Assembly: GCF_043195195.1 (NCBI RefSeq)
Contig: NZ_JBAFWT010000005.1
Location: forward strand, 1-64,000
Reading direction: 5' to 3'
Length of the DNA stretch: 64,000 nt
Source: NCEH01 sp043195195
GTDB lineage: Bacteria; Pseudomonadota; Alphaproteobacteria; Rhizobiales; Xanthobacteraceae
Below, piece after piece: positions 42,404 through 51,887 of this stretch. Under the pieces are notes generated by a model. That model had not been told where the DNA came from. It ran no database searches and saw only the letters and a program-made list of their open reading frames with translations. Both the position numbers and the translations under genes were made by a program. Each line of letters opens with the position of its first letter. Position 1 is the stretch's first letter.

Positions 42404-43474
42404 TCAGCCCTGCGCGTGTGCCGGGCGCAGGCGCTTCAGCGGCGCCGGCAGCGTGCGGTCAATAAAGCCCGCGATCCGCTGGCGCCGGGGATAGAGCATC
42501 ACCCCCGACGCCATCACCGCCGCGCCGATAGCCGAGAGAACAAACGGAAACAGCAGCGAATCGGCGAACACCTCGACCACCAGATAGCCGAGATAGACGC
42601 AGATGCCGATGGCGCCGAAAACGGCATAGACCCGGCGCTCCAGAAAGATGGCCAGCAGCACCAGGCCGACATTGATCAGGCAATAGAGTGCTTTCGTCCA
42701 TTCGCTGCCGCCGTCCTGCAAGGTCAGCCCGCCCCAGAAGGTGACCGCCGCGACCAGGTGGAGCCAGAAGGCGAAATCGCTGCGGGATGCGGCGAGGTCC
42801 ACCGCCCAGGCAAACACGATCAGCCCGACACCGAACCAGAGCGAGAAGTCCCGCCGCTGCTCCCATCCGAGCTCCTGGCCGTGGAACAGCAGGGGTGCGA
42901 GATCCATGGATAGGAACCACAGCATGAAGGCGAGGATCGCGACGATGAAGGGAAAGCGGTAGAAAACCAGCGCCACCGCCCCCGCGACCAAGGTGGCCAG
43001 TTCCATGGGCACCCAGCTTCCATGGATCCAGGTGTAGAAACTGCGATAGCTGCCGGGGTCTCCGCCCCCTCCCCAGGCGCCAAGGCTATCCTGGATGCCG
43101 AACACCGCCATCGGCGCCATCCCCACGGCGATCGCCACCATCAGACCGCCGGGCGTGGTCAGGCCGCGGCGCCAGAGCTGGTCGCCGACCACCAGGAAGA
43201 CGGCGGCATAGACGAGGGCGGTAAATGTCAGCGCCACAGCGCCCATCTGCGCGAAGGCAAGGGTGGCGAACAGCGTCATGGCGCCGAGGACGATCAGCGC
43301 ACCGCCGTACCAGAGCAGATGGGTCAGGTCGAAACGCGGCTTCGCACGCGCCGGCTGCAACGCGCCGCCGCTTGAGGCATCGTCCGGCAACGCCGCGAGG
43401 AGCCGGTCGCACGCCTCTGGCGCGAGACCGGCCGCCGCCGCCGCGTCGGCGATCTGCTGGCGGGTAAAGGGCAT
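42404..43474 (-). CDS. DUF2157-like multi-span membrane protein
   Basis: The 356-residue protein has an N-terminal soluble helical segment (TRQQIADAAAAAGLAPEACDRLLAAL), then from about residue 50 a series of nine to ten hydrophobic helices (for example LLWYGGALIVLGAMTLFATLAF), ending in a basic tail. The layout recalls DUF2157 membrane proteins, but I do not recognise a motif with known function. It lies 88 bases downstream of the antiporter gene on the same strand and may be co-transcribed. Confidence 0.7.
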   Translation of the reverse strand: MPFTRQQIADAAAAAGLAPEACDRLLAALPDDASSGGALQPARAKPRFDLTHLLWYGGALIVLGAMTLFATLAFAQMGAVALTFTALVYAAVFLVVGDQLWRRGLTTPGGLMVAIAVGMAPMAVFGIQDSLGAWGGGGDPGSYRSFYTWIHGSWVPMELATLVAGAVALVFYRFPFIVAILAFMLWFLSMDLAPLLFHGQELGWEQRRDFSLWFGVGLIVFAWAVDLAASRSDFAFWLHLVAAVTFWGGLTLQDGGSEWTKALYCLINVGLVLLAIFLERRVYAVFGAIGICVYLGYLVVEVFADSLLFPFVLSAIGAAVMASGVMLYPRRQRIAGFIDRTLPAPLKRLRPAHAQG

Positions 43475-43562
43475 GGCCCGGTTTCCTCCCGTTCCGCTCC
43501 CTCGGGAGCCGGCGCAGCTATCGGACCCGTGAGAAAGAGGCGGGCGAGCCCGCCTCCTTCGT

Positions 43563-44990
43563 TCAGACGAAATACAGGAAGGTAATCAGCGCGAAGCAAG
43601 GCAGCAGGAACACACAGGACCAAGCCATGTAGCCGAAGAAACTCGGCATCTTCACACCGCGATGCCGCGCGATCGACAGCACCATGAAGTTCGGCGCGTT
43701 GCCGATATAGGTCATGGCGCCCATGAACACCGCGCCCGCCGAGATCGCCTCCAGCGTCACCTGCAACGGTCCCATGAGCTGGTAGGCGTCACCCCCGGCA
43801 AGGTTGAAGAACACCAGATAGGTCGGCGCATTGTCCAGGAACGACGACAGGATGCCGGTCAGCCAGAAATACCAGACATTCACCGGCTGACCGCTGGGGT
43901 CGGTCACGAGATCGACCAACGGCGCCAGGGCGCCCGTGGACCCCGCCCGCAGGATGGCGATGACCGGGATGATGGTGAGGAAGATGGCCGCGAACAGCTT
44001 CGCCACCTCGCGGATCGGCTCCCAGTCGAAGCCATTGCGCTCACGCACGAGGCGCGGGGTGATGGCGAGGGAGACGAAGGCGATGGCGATCAGCAGCACG
44101 TCGCGCACCACCCATTGCAGCTCCACGCGGGTGCCGTAGACGTCGAAGACGATGCCCGGCTTCCACAGCGCGCTCAGCAGAATGGCGCCGATGATGCCGA
44201 CCAGCAGCGGCACGTTTTGCAGGCCGCGCACATTGACGTGGTCCGTGTCGGGGGTGGGATCGCGCAGCGGCGGCGGCTCTTCCTTGGCGTAGAGATACCG
44301 ATCCAGCAGGTAGAAGGCGGTCAGCAGGATGGCGGCCACCACGACGGTGTCGTGAAACAAATGGGTGGTGGTCCAGAAGAAGCTGACGCCCTTCAAGAAG
44401 CCGAGAAACAGCGGCGGGTCGCCGAGCGGCGTGAGCGAACCGCCGATGTTGGACACCAGGAAGATGAAGAACACCACCACATGGACGTTATGACGGCGGT
44501 TGTCATTGGCACGCAGCAGCGGGCGGATCAGCACCATGGAGGCGCCGGTGGTGCCGATCAGGCTGGCGATGACCGTGCCGAAGCCGAGGATCACCGTATT
44601 GGTCAGCGGCGTGCCATGGATGTTGCCGGTGATCAATATGCCGCCGGAGACGGTGAACAGGGAGAACAGGAGGATTATGAAAGGAATATATTCCAGGGCA
44701 GCGGTATGTACCACTTCCTGGAGGGTCAGGCCCGGGCCATAGGTGAGCGCGAACGGAATGACAAAGCAGGCCCCCCAGAACAGCGCCACCTTGCCGTAAT
44801 GATGATGCCAGAAATGGTTGGCGAGCAACGGAAACAGGGCAATCGACAAGAGCATGCCCGCGAACGGCAGGCCCCAGAGCAAGCTCAGATCCGCCCCGTT
44901 CACACTGGCCGCGCCAGGGGCTGCGGCCTGCGCCATCGATGCGCACAGCACGGCCGATAGACCAGCCGCACCGCCCGCGAGGGTCCGCAT
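43563..44990 (-). CDS. NhaD/CitMHS-like sodium:proton antiporter
   Basis: The 475-residue membrane protein of the ion transporter superfamily has about 12 helices. Paired signatures are GGILITGNIHGTPLTNTVILGFGTVIASLIGTTGASMV in the first half, NIGGSLTPLGDPPLFLGFL next, and LDNAPTYLVFFNLA with GAVFMGAMTYIGNAPNFMV in the second half. These N-A-P motifs are shared by NhaD antiporters and the putative citrate transporters (CitMHS_2). The first 25 residues may be a cleavable signal (SMAQAAAP). Na+/H+ exchange is the favoured role; organic acid transport is possible. The start at 44990 removes a long atypical N-terminal extension. Confidence 0.82.
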   Translation of the reverse strand: MRTLAGGAAGLSAVLCASMAQAAAPGAASVNGADLSLLWGLPFAGMLLSIALFPLLANHFWHHHYGKVALFWGACFVIPFALTYGPGLTLQEVVHTAALEYIPFIILLFSLFTVSGGILITGNIHGTPLTNTVILGFGTVIASLIGTTGASMVLIRPLLRANDNRRHNVHVVVFFIFLVSNIGGSLTPLGDPPLFLGFLKGVSFFWTTTHLFHDTVVVAAILLTAFYLLDRYLYAKEEPPPLRDPTPDTDHVNVRGLQNVPLLVGIIGAILLSALWKPGIVFDVYGTRVELQWVVRDVLLIAIAFVSLAITPRLVRERNGFDWEPIREVAKLFAAIFLTIIPVIAILRAGSTGALAPLVDLVTDPSGQPVNVWYFWLTGILSSFLDNAPTYLVFFNLAGGDAYQLMGPLQVTLEAISAGAVFMGAMTYIGNAPNFMVLSIARHRGVKMPSFFGYMAWSCVFLLPCFALITFLYFV

Positions 44991-45152
44991 CCGGGAGGGT
45001 GAGGTGCGTGATGCCCGCGGGATTGCCGCATGGGTCTCGGGATTCGGCCGCACCGTGCACCTCCATCTGTTTCCGGCTCTTTTTGATGGACGAAGCAGCA
45101 GGCCAACGCAAGCTGAGCCGGCGGCTTTAGAAGGCCATGGCGCGAACATCCC

Positions 45153-47636
45153 TCAGGTTCCGCGCGGTTTGGCGCGGTGAGTGGCCACCGCATTGGCGGG
45201 ATCTTCCGGCCAGGGATGGCGCGGATAGCGCCCGCGCATGTCGGCCCGCACGTCGCGCCAGGAGCCGTGCCAGAATTGCGGCAGGTCCCGCGTCACCTGG
45301 ATCGGCCGGTGGGCCGGCGAGAGCAAAGACAGGATCAGCGGCACCTTGCCCCCGGCGATGGCGGGGTGGCGGGCCAGCCCGAACATCTCCTGCACGCGCA
45401 CCGCCAGCAGCGGCCCTTCGGGATTTTCATAATCGATCGGCAGGCGAGAGCCGGAGGGGGCATCGAAATGGGTCGGCGCCTCCGCCTCCAGCCGGCTTGC
45501 GAGCGCATAAGGCAGCAAAGCGTGAAGCGCGTTGCCCAGATCGCCGCCACCGACCTGGGCGAGGGACGATTTGCCGTCGAGAAACGGCGCCAGCCAGATG
45601 TCCGCCGTGGCGCCAAGCGTTTCGTCGGACAGGTCGGGCCAGCCCTGCGCTTCGCCCTCCGCATGGCGCAGGAATTCCACCCGGTCGCGCCATTGCGCCA
45701 GCGCCGATGTCCACGGCAGGCGATGAAGGCCAAGTGCCGCGCTGCCCTGCGCCAGAACCCGTGCGGTCTCGGCGCCGGACGGCACCGGGCGCGGCCGGTC
45801 GGCCAGCACCAAAGCGCGCAGGCGACGGGTCTCGCGCGCCCGCACGGCCGCGGCTTCCGTATCGAAGCCGATCTCGATGCCAGATCGGATATCGGCCGCG
45901 AACAGGCGCTCCAACTCCTCGTCCGAAAGCGCGGCGGCAAGCGAGATGCGCGCGGCTTCCGCCCGGCCGGAAATCTCGGCCACCGCAAGAAGCGGCGCCT
46001 TGGCCAGCGCAGCGGACGGCTCCATCACCCCGCCGCGCCCGTTGGCCAGCAGAAAGCGCGTGCCATCGCCGCGCGCCTTGGCGACCCGGTCGGGAAAGGC
46101 GAGCGCCAGCAGGGCGGCGGGCGATGGCGGCTCGGCCTTGGCCGAAGACCGGGCCCCAGCAAGTTCCGCCCAGCGCACGGCGAGGCGGCGGGCATCGTCG
46201 GCGCGACGGGAGCGGTCGCGGCGAAATTCCTCCAGGCGGTGCAGCAGGTCCACGCTCTCCCCGCCGAGCCCGCGTTCCACCAGGATGGCGGCGATTTCGG
46301 CGGCAAGCGCGGCCACGCCGGCATCGGCGCCCATCACCACCATATGGGCGAGGCGCGGCGGCAAGGGCAGGCGCGCCATGCGGCGGCCGAGCGGCGTCAC
46401 CGCGCCGTCTTCGTCGAGCGCGCCGAGCAGCACCAGCAGCGCCTTCGCCTCGATGAGCGCGGGCAAAGGCGGCGGATCGAGGAAGGCGAGGCTGCGGGCA
46501 TCGCGCACGCCCCACACCGCAAGATCCAGCACCAGGCCGGAGAGGTCGGCGGCGAGGATTTCCGGCGTTGCGAAAGGTTGCAGGCTGGCGGTCTCACCTT
46601 CGCCCCACAAGCGATAGCACACGCCAGGCTCGGTGCGCCCGGCGCGGCCGCGCCGCTGGTCGGCGGCGGCGCGCGAGACGCGGACGGTCTCAAGCCGTGT
46701 CAGCCCCACATCCGGCTCGAAGCGCGGCACCCGGGCAAGCCCGCAATCCACCACCACCCGTACCCCCTCAATGGTCAGGCTGGTCTCGGCAATGGAGGTG
46801 GCGAGCACCACCTTGCGCCGCCCGGCGGGCGCGGGCAGCACCGCGCGATCCTGCTCGGCGGAATCCAGCGCGCCATAGAGCGGCACGATATCGACGGAAG
46901 GATCGCGCACCTGCGCGCGCAGCAGGTTTTCGGTGCGGCGAATTTCCCCTGCCCCCGGCAGGAAGGCCAAAACGGAGCCGCGTTCGGCGGCAAGGGCGGA
47001 GCGCACCGCCTCGGCCATCTGGGCATCGATGGGCGCACGAGCATCGCGGCCGAGATAATGGGTGGTGACCGGAAAGGCGCGGCCCGCGCTCTCCACCACC
47101 GGCGCCGGCTCGCCCGTCCCGCCCAGCAACGCGGCGACACGGGCGCCATCGAGCGTGGCCGACATGGGCAGAAGACGCAAATCTTCCCGCAACGCGCTCT
47201 GGGATTCGAGCGCCAGCGCGAGCCCGAGATCGGCATCGAGGCTGCGTTCGTGAAATTCATCGAACAGTACGGCGGCGACGCCCGACAATTCCGGGTCATC
47301 AAGGATCATGCGGGTGAAGACACCCTCTGTGATCACCTCGATCTGGGTGCGTTTCGAGACTTCCGCGCGCAGCCGCACCCGGTAGCCGACCCGCTCCCCC
47401 ACCCGCTCGCCAAGGGTCTGGGCCATGCGATGGGCGGCGGCGCGCGCCGCGAGCCGCCGCGGCTCCAACACCAGGATGCGCCGACCGCCGACCCACGGTT
47501 CGTGCATCAGCGCCAAGGGAACCCGCGTGGTCTTGCCGGCGCCCGGGGGCGCGACCAGCACAGCGCTCGCCCGCTCGCGCAGCGTCGCGGTGAGGGCGGG
47601 GAGAACCTCGTCGATGGGCAAGCGGGTGTCGAACAT
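45153..47636 (-). CDS. hrpB: ATP-dependent helicase HrpB
   Basis: The 827-residue DEAH/RHA helicase has Walker A APPGAGKTT at residues 29-37, a DEFH box at 126-129 (LFDEFHERSLD), motif III SATLDG, and motif VI QRRGRAGRTEPGVCYRLW. The HrpB C-terminal domain closes with RDLPQFWHGSWRDVRADMRGRYPRHPWPEDP, so the protein is complete. RNA or DNA remodelling is expected; the physiological role of bacterial HrpB is still poorly defined. It is divergent from the WD40 gene by 150 bases. Confidence 0.93.
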   Translation of the reverse strand: MFDTRLPIDEVLPALTATLRERASAVLVAPPGAGKTTRVPLALMHEPWVGGRRILVLEPRRLAARAAAHRMAQTLGERVGERVGYRVRLRAEVSKRTQIEVITEGVFTRMILDDPELSGVAAVLFDEFHERSLDADLGLALALESQSALREDLRLLPMSATLDGARVAALLGGTGEPAPVVESAGRAFPVTTHYLGRDARAPIDAQMAEAVRSALAAERGSVLAFLPGAGEIRRTENLLRAQVRDPSVDIVPLYGALDSAEQDRAVLPAPAGRRKVVLATSIAETSLTIEGVRVVVDCGLARVPRFEPDVGLTRLETVRVSRAAADQRRGRAGRTEPGVCYRLWGEGETASLQPFATPEILAADLSGLVLDLAVWGVRDARSLAFLDPPPLPALIEAKALLVLLGALDEDGAVTPLGRRMARLPLPPRLAHMVVMGADAGVAALAAEIAAILVERGLGGESVDLLHRLEEFRRDRSRRADDARRLAVRWAELAGARSSAKAEPPSPAALLALAFPDRVAKARGDGTRFLLANGRGGVMEPSAALAKAPLLAVAEISGRAEAARISLAAALSDEELERLFAADIRSGIEIGFDTEAAAVRARETRRLRALVLADRPRPVPSGAETARVLAQGSAALGLHRLPWTSALAQWRDRVEFLRHAEGEAQGWPDLSDETLGATADIWLAPFLDGKSSLAQVGGGDLGNALHALLPYALASRLEAEAPTHFDAPSGSRLPIDYENPEGPLLAVRVQEMFGLARHPAIAGGKVPLILSLLSPAHRPIQVTRDLPQFWHGSWRDVRADMRGRYPRHPWPEDPANAVATHRAKPRGT

Positions 47637-47786
47637 GGACTGCTGGCTAGGAGGGGACAGCCCCTTAGGCCATCAATCGGCAGCGAAATCCAGAGGCGCG
47701 GCATCGCGGACGCCCCGGGCCATACCGCATGGCGGGACAAGCCCGAAGCCTTGGCTTATGAAGGCGGCATTCGACCGCCTCATGGA

Positions 47787-48794
47787 ATGTCGCCCGAAAT
47801 GCCGTCCACGCCGTCTTCGCTCACCGACAAGGTGCGCACCTTCGCCCTCGACGGGGCGACCGCCTCCGCCGCATTCCTGCGCGGCACCTGCGTGTTCATC
47901 GCCGAGACCGGCACCGCAACCCTGGTGGCCGATACGCCCCGGACGCTGGCGCTGCACGACGGCGTGGTGCTGTGCGCCGCCGGCGACGGACAGCGGCTCG
48001 TCACCGGCGGCGACGACGGCAAGGTGATGGAACTGCTGGCCGGCGGCGAAACGAAAACCATCGCCGCGCACAAAGGCCGCTGGATCGACCGCATCGCCCT
48101 CGGTCCGGATGGCTCGGTCGCCTTTTCCGCCGGCAAGACCGCCCATCTGGTTCCCGCGAAGGGCGAAGCACGGCGCTTTGAAGCGCCCTCCACGGTCGGC
48201 GGCCTCGCCTTTGCGCCCAAGGGGTTGCGGGTGGCTGTCGCGCATTACGGCGGCGTGAGCCTGTGGTATCCGAACGCAGCGGACGCCAAGCCCGAGCTGC
48301 TGGAATGGAAGGGCTCCCATCTCGGCGTGGCCTTCTCGCCGGACGGACGCTTCATCATCACCACCATGCAGGAGCCCGCGCTGCACGGCTGGCGCCTCGC
48401 CGACGGCGCCCATATGCGCATGACCGGCTACCCTGCGCGGGTGAAGAGCTTCGAATTCACCCATGACGGCAAATGGCTGGCGTCCTCCGGCTCGACCGAA
48501 GTGGTGCTGTGGCCGTTCGCCACCAAGGATGGGCCGATCGGCAAGCAGCCCTCCATGCAGGCGCCCTCCGCCAGTGGCGGACGCGTCACCATGGTGGCGT
48601 GCCATCCCAAGGACCCGGTGATGGCCTGCGGCTATGACGACGGCATGGTGCTGATGGTGCGCCTGACCGACGGGGCCGAGATCCTGCTGCGCGCCCCCGA
48701 TGCCTCGCCGGTCTCCGCCATCGGCTGGCGCAAGGATGGCGGGGCCGTGGCCTTCGGCACGACGGGCGGCAGCGCCGGCCTGCTGGAGTTCTGA
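47787..48794 (+). CDS. WD40-repeat protein
   Basis: The 335-residue protein is a probable seven-bladed propeller. Repeats are weak but regular: GQRLVTGGDDGKVMELLAGG, HLGVAFSPDGRFIITTMQEPALHGWRL, VKSFEFTHDGKWLASSGSTEVVLWPF, PKDPVMACGYDDGMVLMVRL. No signal peptide is seen, so it is probably cytoplasmic. In other alphaproteobacteria WD40 genes of this type sit beside CobW-family zinc GTPases, which makes a link to the metal operon 5 kb away conceivable. The start may instead be the ATG at 47799. Confidence 0.82.
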   Translation: MSPEMPSTPSSLTDKVRTFALDGATASAAFLRGTCVFIAETGTATLVADTPRTLALHDGVVLCAAGDGQRLVTGGDDGKVMELLAGGETKTIAAHKGRWIDRIALGPDGSVAFSAGKTAHLVPAKGEARRFEAPSTVGGLAFAPKGLRVAVAHYGGVSLWYPNAADAKPELLEWKGSHLGVAFSPDGRFIITTMQEPALHGWRLADGAHMRMTGYPARVKSFEFTHDGKWLASSGSTEVVLWPFATKDGPIGKQPSMQAPSASGGRVTMVACHPKDPVMACGYDDGMVLMVRLTDGAEILLRAPDASPVSAIGWRKDGGAVAFGTTGGSAGLLEF

Positions 48795-48946
48795 GCCGGC
48801 TGCGGTTGGGTGCGCCGATCGCCGCCCATCTTGCGCCACCATTGCGGAACCGTAATCGTCGCGGGGCTGTCACGTCGAAGAGCTATCGGCTAACGTCAGC
48901 GTCATCTCGCAGGCGCGAGATGCACCATGCCGGTCGGAGATGCTCC

Positions 48947-49693
48947 ATGAAGATCGAGGACGTTCGCCGCAACGCCTACTCCATGCCCCTGACGAATCCC
49001 GCCTATCCGCCGGGACCTTATCGCTTCTTCGACCGCGAGTTCATGATCGTCACCTACCGCACCGACATCGAGGCTCTGCGCCGCGTGGTGCCCGAGCCGC
49101 TCGAAGTCTACGAGCCCCTGGTGAAGTACGAATTCATCCGCATGCCGGATTCCACCGGCTTCGGCGACTATACCGAGACCGGACAGGTGATCCCCGTGAA
49201 GTTCAACGGGGTCGAGGGCGGCTACGTCCATTCCATGTATCTCGACGATGAGGCGCCGATCGCCGGCGGTCGCGAGCTGTGGGGCTTCCCCAAGAAGTAT
49301 GCCCACCCCAAGATGGAAGTGGAAAAGGACGTCCTGGTCGGCCGCCTGCACTACGGCAAGACCCTGTGCGTTGAAGCCACCATGGGCTACAAGCACAAGC
49401 AGGCCGACAAAGAGGCGGTGCTCGCCGCCCTGAAGACCCCGAGCTTCCTCATCAAGATCATCCCCCATGTGGACGCCACGCCACGCATCTGCGAGCTGGT
49501 GCGCTATTATCTGGAAGACATCCAGCTCAAGGAATGCTGGACCGGCCCGGCGGCCCTTGGCCTCTATCCGCACGTGATGGCCGATGTCGCCAAGCTGCCG
49601 GTGCTGGAAGTTGTCTCCGCCCTGCACCTGCGCGCCGATCTCACGCTCGGCATGGGCGAGGTCGTCTACGATTACATGACCGAACCGAAGTGA
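48947..49693 (+). CDS. adc: acetoacetate decarboxylase
   Basis: The 248-residue protein has the Schiff-base lysine motif GRELWGFPKKYAHPK, with Lys116/117 matching the catalytic pair of the clostridial enzyme. The fold's start, YRFFDREFMIVTYRTD, and end, LGMGEVVYDYMTEPK, are conserved. It converts acetoacetate to acetone and CO2. With the patatin gene downstream and phaZ nearby it fits ketone-body and PHB turnover; a 3-hydroxybutyrate dehydrogenase, often next to this pair, is not in the window. Confidence 0.93.
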   Translation: MKIEDVRRNAYSMPLTNPAYPPGPYRFFDREFMIVTYRTDIEALRRVVPEPLEVYEPLVKYEFIRMPDSTGFGDYTETGQVIPVKFNGVEGGYVHSMYLDDEAPIAGGRELWGFPKKYAHPKMEVEKDVLVGRLHYGKTLCVEATMGYKHKQADKEAVLAALKTPSFLIKIIPHVDATPRICELVRYYLEDIQLKECWTGPAALGLYPHVMADVAKLPVLEVVSALHLRADLTLGMGEVVYDYMTEPK

Positions 49694-49842
49694 TCGAACC
49701 CCAGGTGCCAATGCAGCGCTTGCGCTCCGGTGCCTGATTCGGCCTTCTTCAAATGAGAATGGCAGGTCCGGCCGGGCAATCCGCCCGCCGGCCCGGCGCG
49801 CGGATCGGGGCCGCTGGCCGGCACAGCTGGATGGGGAAAGAC

Positions 49843-50994
49843 ATGCACACGCGGATTTGTGAGAACCCCGACGACATCAGCGACATCGTCAAGGATTACG
49901 AGCGCATCGCCCTGGTGTTCCAGGGCGGCGGCGCGCTCGGGGCCTACCAGGCCGGCGTCTATGAGGCGCTGTCGGTTGCGGGCGCCGAGCCGAACTGGAT
50001 CTCCGGTGTCTCCATCGGCGCCATCAATTCCGCAATCATCGCCGGCAACACGCCGGAAAACCGTATTCCGCACCTTAGGGAATTCTGGGAGACGGTCTCC
50101 GGCCGCAAGATCTGGCCGTTTACCCCCGACGGCGACATCTTCCGCGCCCTGCGCAACCAGATGAGTTCCTACGCCACCATCAACCTGGGACAGCCGGGCT
50201 TCTTCAAGCCGCGCTGGCCCAACCCCTGGCTTCTGCCGACCGGGGCGGAGGGTGCCACCAGCCTCTACGACACCTCCCCGTTGCGCGAGACCCTCGTGAG
50301 GCTGGTGGATTTCGACCTCATCAACAGCCGGCAGAAGCGCTTTTCCGTCGGCGCCACCAACGTGCGCACCGGCAACTTCATTTATTTCGACAACACCACC
50401 CACCGCATCGGACCCGAGCACGTGATGGCCTCCGGCGCGTTGCCACCGGCCTTCCCGCCGGTGCGCATCGACGGCGAATATTACTGGGATGGCGGCGTGG
50501 TCTCCAACACCCCGCTGCAATGGCTGCTGGATCAGCCGGACCATCCGGGCGCGCTGGTGTTCCAGGTGGACCTGTTCAGTGCGCGCGGCGACCTGCCGCG
50601 CGACATGTTCCAGGTGATCGAGCGGCAAAAGGACATCGGCTATTCCAGCCGCACGCGCTACACCACCGATCTGTTCCGCCGCGTCCAGCTTCTGCGCACC
50701 AAGCACGCAGAGGCGGTGCTGCGCATTCCCGAGCAGTTGCGCACCGAGGAGGACCAGCGGGTAATCGCCGATTACGAGCGATCCGGCACGGTCAACATCT
50801 GCCACCTGATCTATCAGGAGAAGGATTACGAGCGCGATTTCAAGGACTACGAATTCTCGGGCACCTCCATGCGCGACCATTGGGCTTCGGGGTTCGAGGA
50901 TACGGTGAAGACCCTGCGCCATCCCGAATGGCTGGCGAAGCCGGACAAGAGCAAGGCCATCGTCATCCACGACGTGCACCGCATTGAGGACTGA
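49843..50994 (+). CDS. patatin-like phospholipase with DUF3734 C-terminus
   Basis: The 383-residue protein has the oxyanion loop FQGGGALGAYQAG at residues 26-38, the nucleophile motif GVSIG with Ser57 and the catalytic Asp216 in YWDGGVVSN, so the Ser-Asp dyad is complete. The C-terminal part (RQKDIGYSSRTRYTTDLFRR onward) is the DUF3734 extension seen in proteins encoded beside acetoacetate decarboxylase and 3-hydroxybutyrate dehydrogenase. It should hydrolyse lipid or polyester esters. GGGGAAAG precedes the ATG at 49843. It lies 149 bases after adc. Confidence 0.9.
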   Translation: MHTRICENPDDISDIVKDYERIALVFQGGGALGAYQAGVYEALSVAGAEPNWISGVSIGAINSAIIAGNTPENRIPHLREFWETVSGRKIWPFTPDGDIFRALRNQMSSYATINLGQPGFFKPRWPNPWLLPTGAEGATSLYDTSPLRETLVRLVDFDLINSRQKRFSVGATNVRTGNFIYFDNTTHRIGPEHVMASGALPPAFPPVRIDGEYYWDGGVVSNTPLQWLLDQPDHPGALVFQVDLFSARGDLPRDMFQVIERQKDIGYSSRTRYTTDLFRRVQLLRTKHAEAVLRIPEQLRTEEDQRVIADYERSGTVNICHLIYQEKDYERDFKDYEFSGTSMRDHWASGFEDTVKTLRHPEWLAKPDKSKAIVIHDVHRIED

Positions 50995-51002
50995 CGTCGG
51001 CG

Positions 51003-51021
51003 CCCCGGCCTCCGGCCGGGG
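51003..51021. terminator. GC stem-loop between convergent patatin and TauE genes
   Basis: CCCCGGCC (51003-51010) and GGCCGGGG (51014-51021) form a perfect 8-bp stem with a 3-base loop in the 45-base gap between convergent genes. It lacks a T-run, so termination may be partial or rho-assisted. Confidence 0.45.
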
Positions 51022-51039
51022 TTCGCCCGGCGATGCCGG

Positions 51040-51798
51040 TCACAGGAACAGGCTGCGGGCGACCATGAATAGGCCCAGCCCCAGCAGGCCGGCGAAGAAG
51101 CATGTGCGGAAGGTCGCGGGCGAGAAGGTGAGGCGCATGCGCCGACCCATTTCCATACCGATCAGCGCCGGCACCAGCGCCACCAGCGACAGCATCACCG
51201 CGTGTGGATCGGCCAGCGGGGCATCGCCGCCGGTGAGGGCGAAGGCGAGGGTGAAGTTCGCCACGGTGAAGGTGAGGCCGAGCGCCTGGATCAGGTCTTC
51301 CCGGTCCAGCGCCAGGGATTGCAGATAGGGCGCGGACGGCATGACCGTTACGCCCGTGGTGCCGGTCAGGAATCCGGAAGCAAGGCCGATCGCCGGCGAC
51401 AGCCATCCCTCCCAGGCAGTGGGGGTATGGAAATGGATCGAGCGTAGGCCGAGCATGCCATAGACCAGCAGGGTCAGGCCCAGCAACGGCGGCGCCCAAT
51501 GGGAGCTGAGACCGCCGAGCCAATAGCCACCAACCAGCGTTCCCGTCATCAGCGTGAGAAGCAGCGCCCAGAACCGCTTCGCATTGGGCAGGATGCGCGG
51601 GCCGCTGAACAGCTGCAGCACGTTTGTCACCGTCGCCGGGACGATGATCATCGCCGCCGCGTGGGACGGCGGCATGACGATGCTCAACAGGCCGACGCCA
51701 ATGGTCGGCAGGCCCATGGCGATGACGCCCTTCACGACGCCCGCGAGGACCAATGCGAAGGCGATGAAGAGGACGGTGATGAGAGACGAGTCGGACAT
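51040..51798 (-). CDS. sulfite exporter TauE/SafE family protein
   Basis: The 252-residue inner-membrane protein has about eight helices in the TauE two-repeat plan: LVLAGVVKGVIAMGLPTIGVGLLSIVM near the N-terminus, and GLASGFLTGTTGVTVMPSAPYLQSL opening the second repeat. Family members export sulfite, sulfoacetate or other organosulfur anions, or import organic acids; the substrate is not shown. It is divergent from a LysR-type regulator that probably controls it. ATG at 51798 was chosen; upstream ATGs at 51810 and 51834 are possible. Confidence 0.87.
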   Translation of the reverse strand: MSDSSLITVLFIAFALVLAGVVKGVIAMGLPTIGVGLLSIVMPPSHAAAMIIVPATVTNVLQLFSGPRILPNAKRFWALLLTLMTGTLVGGYWLGGLSSHWAPPLLGLTLLVYGMLGLRSIHFHTPTAWEGWLSPAIGLASGFLTGTTGVTVMPSAPYLQSLALDREDLIQALGLTFTVANFTLAFALTGGDAPLADPHAVMLSLVALVPALIGMEMGRRMRLTFSPATFRTCFFAGLLGLGLFMVARSLFL

Positions 51799-51855
51799 GG
51801 GCGCGAACATGATGGGTCCACGGCGCCTGGGCAATCTGGAAGTTCCACGCGCTAG

Positions 51856-51874
51856 CCTTCGGGTGATCCGAAGG
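51856..51874. promoter_or_regulatory. LysR-type T-N11-A operator
   Basis: CCTTCGG-GTGAT-CCGAAGG is a perfect 7-bp inverted repeat that includes a T-N11-A core. It lies 13 bases before the LysR ATG and 57 bases before the TauE ATG, the classic position for autoregulation and divergent activation. Confidence 0.65.
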
Positions 51875-51887
51875 TTAGTCTTCCGGG

